Part shown: positions 7,015 to 9,379 of the stretch, one piece after another | Position numbering within the stretch: the first letter of the stretch is position 1 | Layout: each line of letters begins with the position of its first letter | NCBI GenBank assembly: GCA_003162495.1 | Contig: PMOF01000019.1 | Span: 1,820 to 11,198 of the forward strand | Length of the DNA stretch: 9,379 bases | Direction: 5' to 3' | From: Acidobacteriaceae bacterium | GTDB lineage: Bacteria; Acidobacteriota; Terriglobia; Terriglobales; Acidobacteriaceae | The notes under the pieces: model-generated | What the model was told of the DNA's origin: nothing | The model's database searches: none | Seen by the model: the letters and a program-made list of their open reading frames with translations, nothing else | Translations under genes and position numbers: made by a program

Positions 7015-7118
7015 TCGTGGCACCCAAGGGCTGGGCATTTCTTCGGCGCCCCCGATTCGCCCTCATTCCGGAGTCCCAAGCGCCGGGCAGCTTTAAGATC
7101 AAGCTTTAGCGTCCATTC

Positions 7119-7123
7119 AGGAG
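7119..7123 (+). promoter_or_regulatory. Ribosome binding site deciding a CTG start for ruvX
   Basis: AGGAG sits seven bases before the CTG at 7131. No ATG, GTG or TTG exists in frame between the upstream stop (TAG, 7107-7109) and the GTG at 7191, and the region in between encodes the conserved first motif of the protein. Confidence 0.65.
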
Positions 7124-7130
7124 CTCAAAA

Positions 7131-7598
7131 CTGGAGTCTGCCCCGCATCCTCGCTATCTCGGCCTCGACGTCGGCAACCGGCGCATTGGCGTGGCCATGT
7201 CCGATGAACTGGGGCTGACGGCGCAGCCGGTGCTTACGCTGCTGCGGCGCCACAATGCCAGGGAGGACCTGCGTTCGCTGGCGCGGCTGGCGCGGCGGTT
7301 TGCAGTCGCGGGGATTGTGGTAGGCAACCCGCTGCATCTCTCCGGAGAGGTGAGCCCGCAGGCCGCGAAAACGTACAGCTTTGCCACCCAACTGGGCCAA
7401 CTGACGAGCCTGCCCATTTACTTGTGGGATGAACGGCTGACCACCCGCGAGGCTCATCAGATCTTGTATGAGGCAGGCCACGCTCGTCAGCAACACCGGC
7501 GGGTTGTCGATCAGGTGGCGGCTTCGCTGATCCTGCAGTCGTTTTTGGACGCGAAGGGATGGGAGACGCGCCCCTTCACTCAGCCGGATGCGCTCTAA
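7131..7598 (+). CDS. ruvX: RuvX/YqgF Holliday junction resolvase-like protein, CTG start
   Basis: This RNase H-fold YqgF/RuvX family protein acts as a putative Holliday junction resolvase and, in other bacteria, in 16S rRNA 5' end maturation. From the CTG at 7131 it has 155 residues, close to the family length. Motifs: RYLGLDVGNRRIGVAMSD at 8-25 (Asp13), IVVGNPLHLSGE at 62-73, LWDERLTTREA at 98-108 (Asp100, Glu101) and VVDQVAASLI at 125-134 (Asp127); all expected acidic residues are present. Starting at the next possible codon, GTG 7191, would delete the first motif and its Asp. The frame upstream is closed by TAG at 7107, so the gene must start in between. CTG 7131 with AGGAG at ideal spacing is the only good candidate. 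It is divergent from mltG, and its TAA overlaps the stop of the permease gene on the other strand. Confidence 0.9.
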   Translation: MESAPHPRYLGLDVGNRRIGVAMSDELGLTAQPVLTLLRRHNAREDLRSLARLARRFAVAGIVVGNPLHLSGEVSPQAAKTYSFATQLGQLTSLPIYLWDERLTTREAHQILYEAGHARQQHRRVVDQVAASLILQSFLDAKGWETRPFTQPDAL

Positions 7599-9379
7599 TC
7601 CTCCCGCAACGCTTCCATCGGTTGAATCGAGGCCGCTTTGCGGGCGGGCAGCAGGGCCGCTGTCAATCCGACGACGGCGAGCGCCAACGCCGCGGAAGCA
7701 TAGGTCCACCCGTCCACCGGCTGCACCTGGTAAAGAAAGCTCTTGACCAGTCGTCCCGTGGCGAGCGCCAGCACCAGGCCGACGCCCAGACCCGCGCCGA
7801 CCAGGATCGAGCCTTGCCGGAGAACCAGTTGCGCCACGCTCCGCCGCGTTGCCCCCAGCGCCATGCGCACGCCGATTTCGCGCCGCCTGTAACTCACAAG
7901 TTGCGAAAGCACGCCGTAGAGTCCGGCAAACACCATGGCCACCGCGAGCCCGGCGAACGAACCCACAAGATAAAGTCCCAGCCTCTGGCTGAAGGTGCTC
8001 TTTTCCACCGCCTCCTGCATGGTTTGAAAGTCATCGAGGGCAAACCCCGGAGCGTTTGCATGAAAGACAGACCGCATCTCCGCCGCCACCGGAATGTCGC
8101 CTTTGGTCTTGACCACAAAGCTGACCACGGTTTTCAAAAGCGCCTGATAGAACAGCGAAGTAGTCGGAACCTGCTGCGCGGGCACCAGAATCAACGGTTC
8201 CACGTCGCCGCCAACCGTTCTGTCCACCTGGTCGCCAAGAACGCCCACAATGGTGTACGGCTTGATCATGCCGGTGTCTTTGCCGCCCAGATTGAGCTGC
8301 TTTCCCAATGGGTCCTTGCCGGGGAAATATTTCTTCGCGAGGGTTTCATTGATCACAACCGCAAAAGGAGTGGTCGCGGCGTCGCCATCGCCAATCATGC
8401 GTCCGCGCACAACCGGCGTGCCCAGGGTCCGCGCGTAGTCGCCACTGACGGCGGAGACGCGCGCCTCCGGCTTGTTGGTTGGATCCTTCGCCTGGTCGAC
8501 GATGTCGAAGCTGCTGCCAATATCCATGCCCGAGAGCGGTGGAGACGTTGCCAGCGCAGCGCTTTCCACGCCGGGCACCTGGCGCATGCGGTCAAGGAGA
8601 GGCTGATAGACCAGAGTGGCCACCGATGCCGGCGCATTGCCTGTATCCTCTGAAACCGCCATCCCGGAAAAGCCCGCCGCATCCGCAGGCATGGCCGTGA
8701 ACGTGGTCACATGCGCCGTCTCAAACCCCAGCCGCGACTGTTCCAGGTTCCAAAGTGTGTGGAACAGCAGGCCGGTTCCCACCAGCAGCAGCGTTGAAAG
8801 CGCAACTTCCCCCGCCACCAGCCAGCCGCTTAGCCTGCCGCTCACGGTGCGCGAACCCAGAGCCCGCGAAGCCGACTGCAGCGCCGCCTGGGGGTTGGCG
8901 CGCGCCACTAGCAGCGCCGGCAGCAGCGATGAAAGCACGGTGGTCAAAATCGCGATCGCCCCCAGCACCAGCACCACGGTCCAGTGAATGGAAATGGAGT
9001 CGGCTCGCGGAATGGTTCCATCCGGCAGCTTGCGCACCGCGAGCATGGTCAGTTGGGCGAGCGCCACCCCCGCGCCGCAACCCAGCAGGCTGAGCGCCAT
9101 CCCTTCTGAGAGCATCTGCCGCGCCAGGCGCATCCGCCCCGCGCCCAGTGCTGCCCGCACGGCAAACTCCTGCTGGCGGCCGAGGCAGCGCGCAATCAGC
9201 AGGTTCGAAACATTGGCGCACGCAATCAACAGCACCAGCGCCAGCGCGCCAAACAGCGCATAGAGAACCGGGCGCACTGGCCCGGTGAGCACTTCCTGGT
9301 AAGGCGTAGCGCGGAAGGCGGTGATGCTTTCGTCCTTCGTTCGGGGAATGTGCGCCGCAATGGCATCCAGCTCGTGCTG
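7595..9379 (-). CDS. MacB/FtsX-type ABC permease, ADOP-like (5' partial)
   Basis: The frame is open to the right edge, so 594 residues are visible and the start is missing; the GTG at 9292 is internal. It resembles the acidobacterial duplicated orphan permeases: MacB-like periplasmic core domains alternating with FtsX domains in one chain. Counting from the right edge, membrane segments lie at about 37-60, 93-115, 133-158 and 180-205. A periplasmic core follows at about 220-455 (RMRQVPGVESAALATSPPL, INETLAKKYFPGKDPLGK), and a second FtsX block at about 465-590. The two blocks share the cytoplasmic loop signature: FAVRAALGAGRMRLARQML near 72-90 and IGVRMALGATRRSVAQLVL near 502-520, direct evidence of internal duplication. 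It ends ALPARKAASIQPMEALRED-like, normal for the family. No ATPase gene is visible beside it. The substrate is unknown; export of peptides, antibiotics or lipoproteins is usual for MacB relatives. Its TAG overlaps the ruvX TAA tail-to-tail. Confidence 0.92.
   Translation of the reverse strand, partial: QHELDAIAAHIPRTKDESITAFRATPYQEVLTGPVRPVLYALFGALALVLLIACANVSNLLIARCLGRQQEFAVRAALGAGRMRLARQMLSEGMALSLLGCGAGVALAQLTMLAVRKLPDGTIPRADSISIHWTVVLVLGAIAILTTVLSSLLPALLVARANPQAALQSASRALGSRTVSGRLSGWLVAGEVALSTLLLVGTGLLFHTLWNLEQSRLGFETAHVTTFTAMPADAAGFSGMAVSEDTGNAPASVATLVYQPLLDRMRQVPGVESAALATSPPLSGMDIGSSFDIVDQAKDPTNKPEARVSAVSGDYARTLGTPVVRGRMIGDGDAATTPFAVVINETLAKKYFPGKDPLGKQLNLGGKDTGMIKPYTIVGVLGDQVDRTVGGDVEPLILVPAQQVPTTSLFYQALLKTVVSFVVKTKGDIPVAAEMRSVFHANAPGFALDDFQTMQEAVEKSTFSQRLGLYLVGSFAGLAVAMVFAGLYGVLSQLVSYRRREIGVRMALGATRRSVAQLVLRQGSILVGAGLGVGLVLALATGRLVKSFLYQVQPVDGWTYASAALALAVVGLTAALLPARKAASIQPMEALRED

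Noticed and set aside
7191..7199. GTG 7191 or ATG 7197 as the ruvX start
   Set aside because: Either would remove the conserved YLGLDVGNRRIG motif and its active-site Asp, and neither has a suitable ribosome binding site.
7559..8653. A 364-codon open frame on the + strand opposite the permease gene
   Set aside because: It begins inside ruvX, has a His/Arg/Gln-rich low-plausibility composition and no recognisable motif, and lies entirely antisense to the well-supported permease; it is a GC-driven shadow frame.

Overview
The window is GC-rich bacterial chromosome, densely coded on both strands. It probably comes from an Acidobacteriota (Terriglobia-like) genome. That is inferred from three things: a large MacB/FtsX permease with the duplicated layout typical of the orphan permeases that expand in Acidobacteria, a long helical-repeat CHAT-domain protein, and a pair of Tat-exported sugar-type enzymes common in that phylum. 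No rRNA, tRNA, CRISPR array, integrase or insertion sequence was found.

Layout from left to right: (1) The 3' part of a large + strand gene ends at 2520. It encodes a helical-repeat protein with a C-terminal CHAT peptidase domain whose His/Cys pair is intact; its 5' end lies outside the window. (2) A two-gene minus-strand unit covers 4866 to 2596. It encodes a Tat-exported xylose-isomerase-like TIM-barrel protein, followed 64 bases later by a Tat-exported Gfo/Idh/MocA oxidoreductase. Together they look like an extracytoplasmic sugar oxidation plus isomerisation/elimination module. (3) A second minus-strand unit covers 6925 to 4992: mltG (septal/peptidoglycan endolytic transglycosylase) overlaps by ATGA with a lipoprotein gene of LolA/LolB or DUF4292 type. 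(4) A 205-base divergent intergenic region holds a tandem 13-base repeat and an inverted repeat. (5) ruvX on the + strand apparently starts at a CTG codon. (6) A minus-strand ADOP-type permease shares its stop tetranucleotide tail-to-tail with ruvX and runs off the right edge.

Functionally this is mostly envelope and periplasm biology (MltG, lipoprotein, two Tat enzymes, MacB-like permease), with one housekeeping nuclease-fold protein (RuvX) and one peptidase of unknown target (CHAT). No complete new defence or signalling system is visible. The points most worth a second look are the CTG start of ruvX, the A8 run at the end of mltG that could fuse it in frame to the lipoprotein, the Tat-Tat enzyme pair, the truncated CHAT protein and several short repeats between genes.
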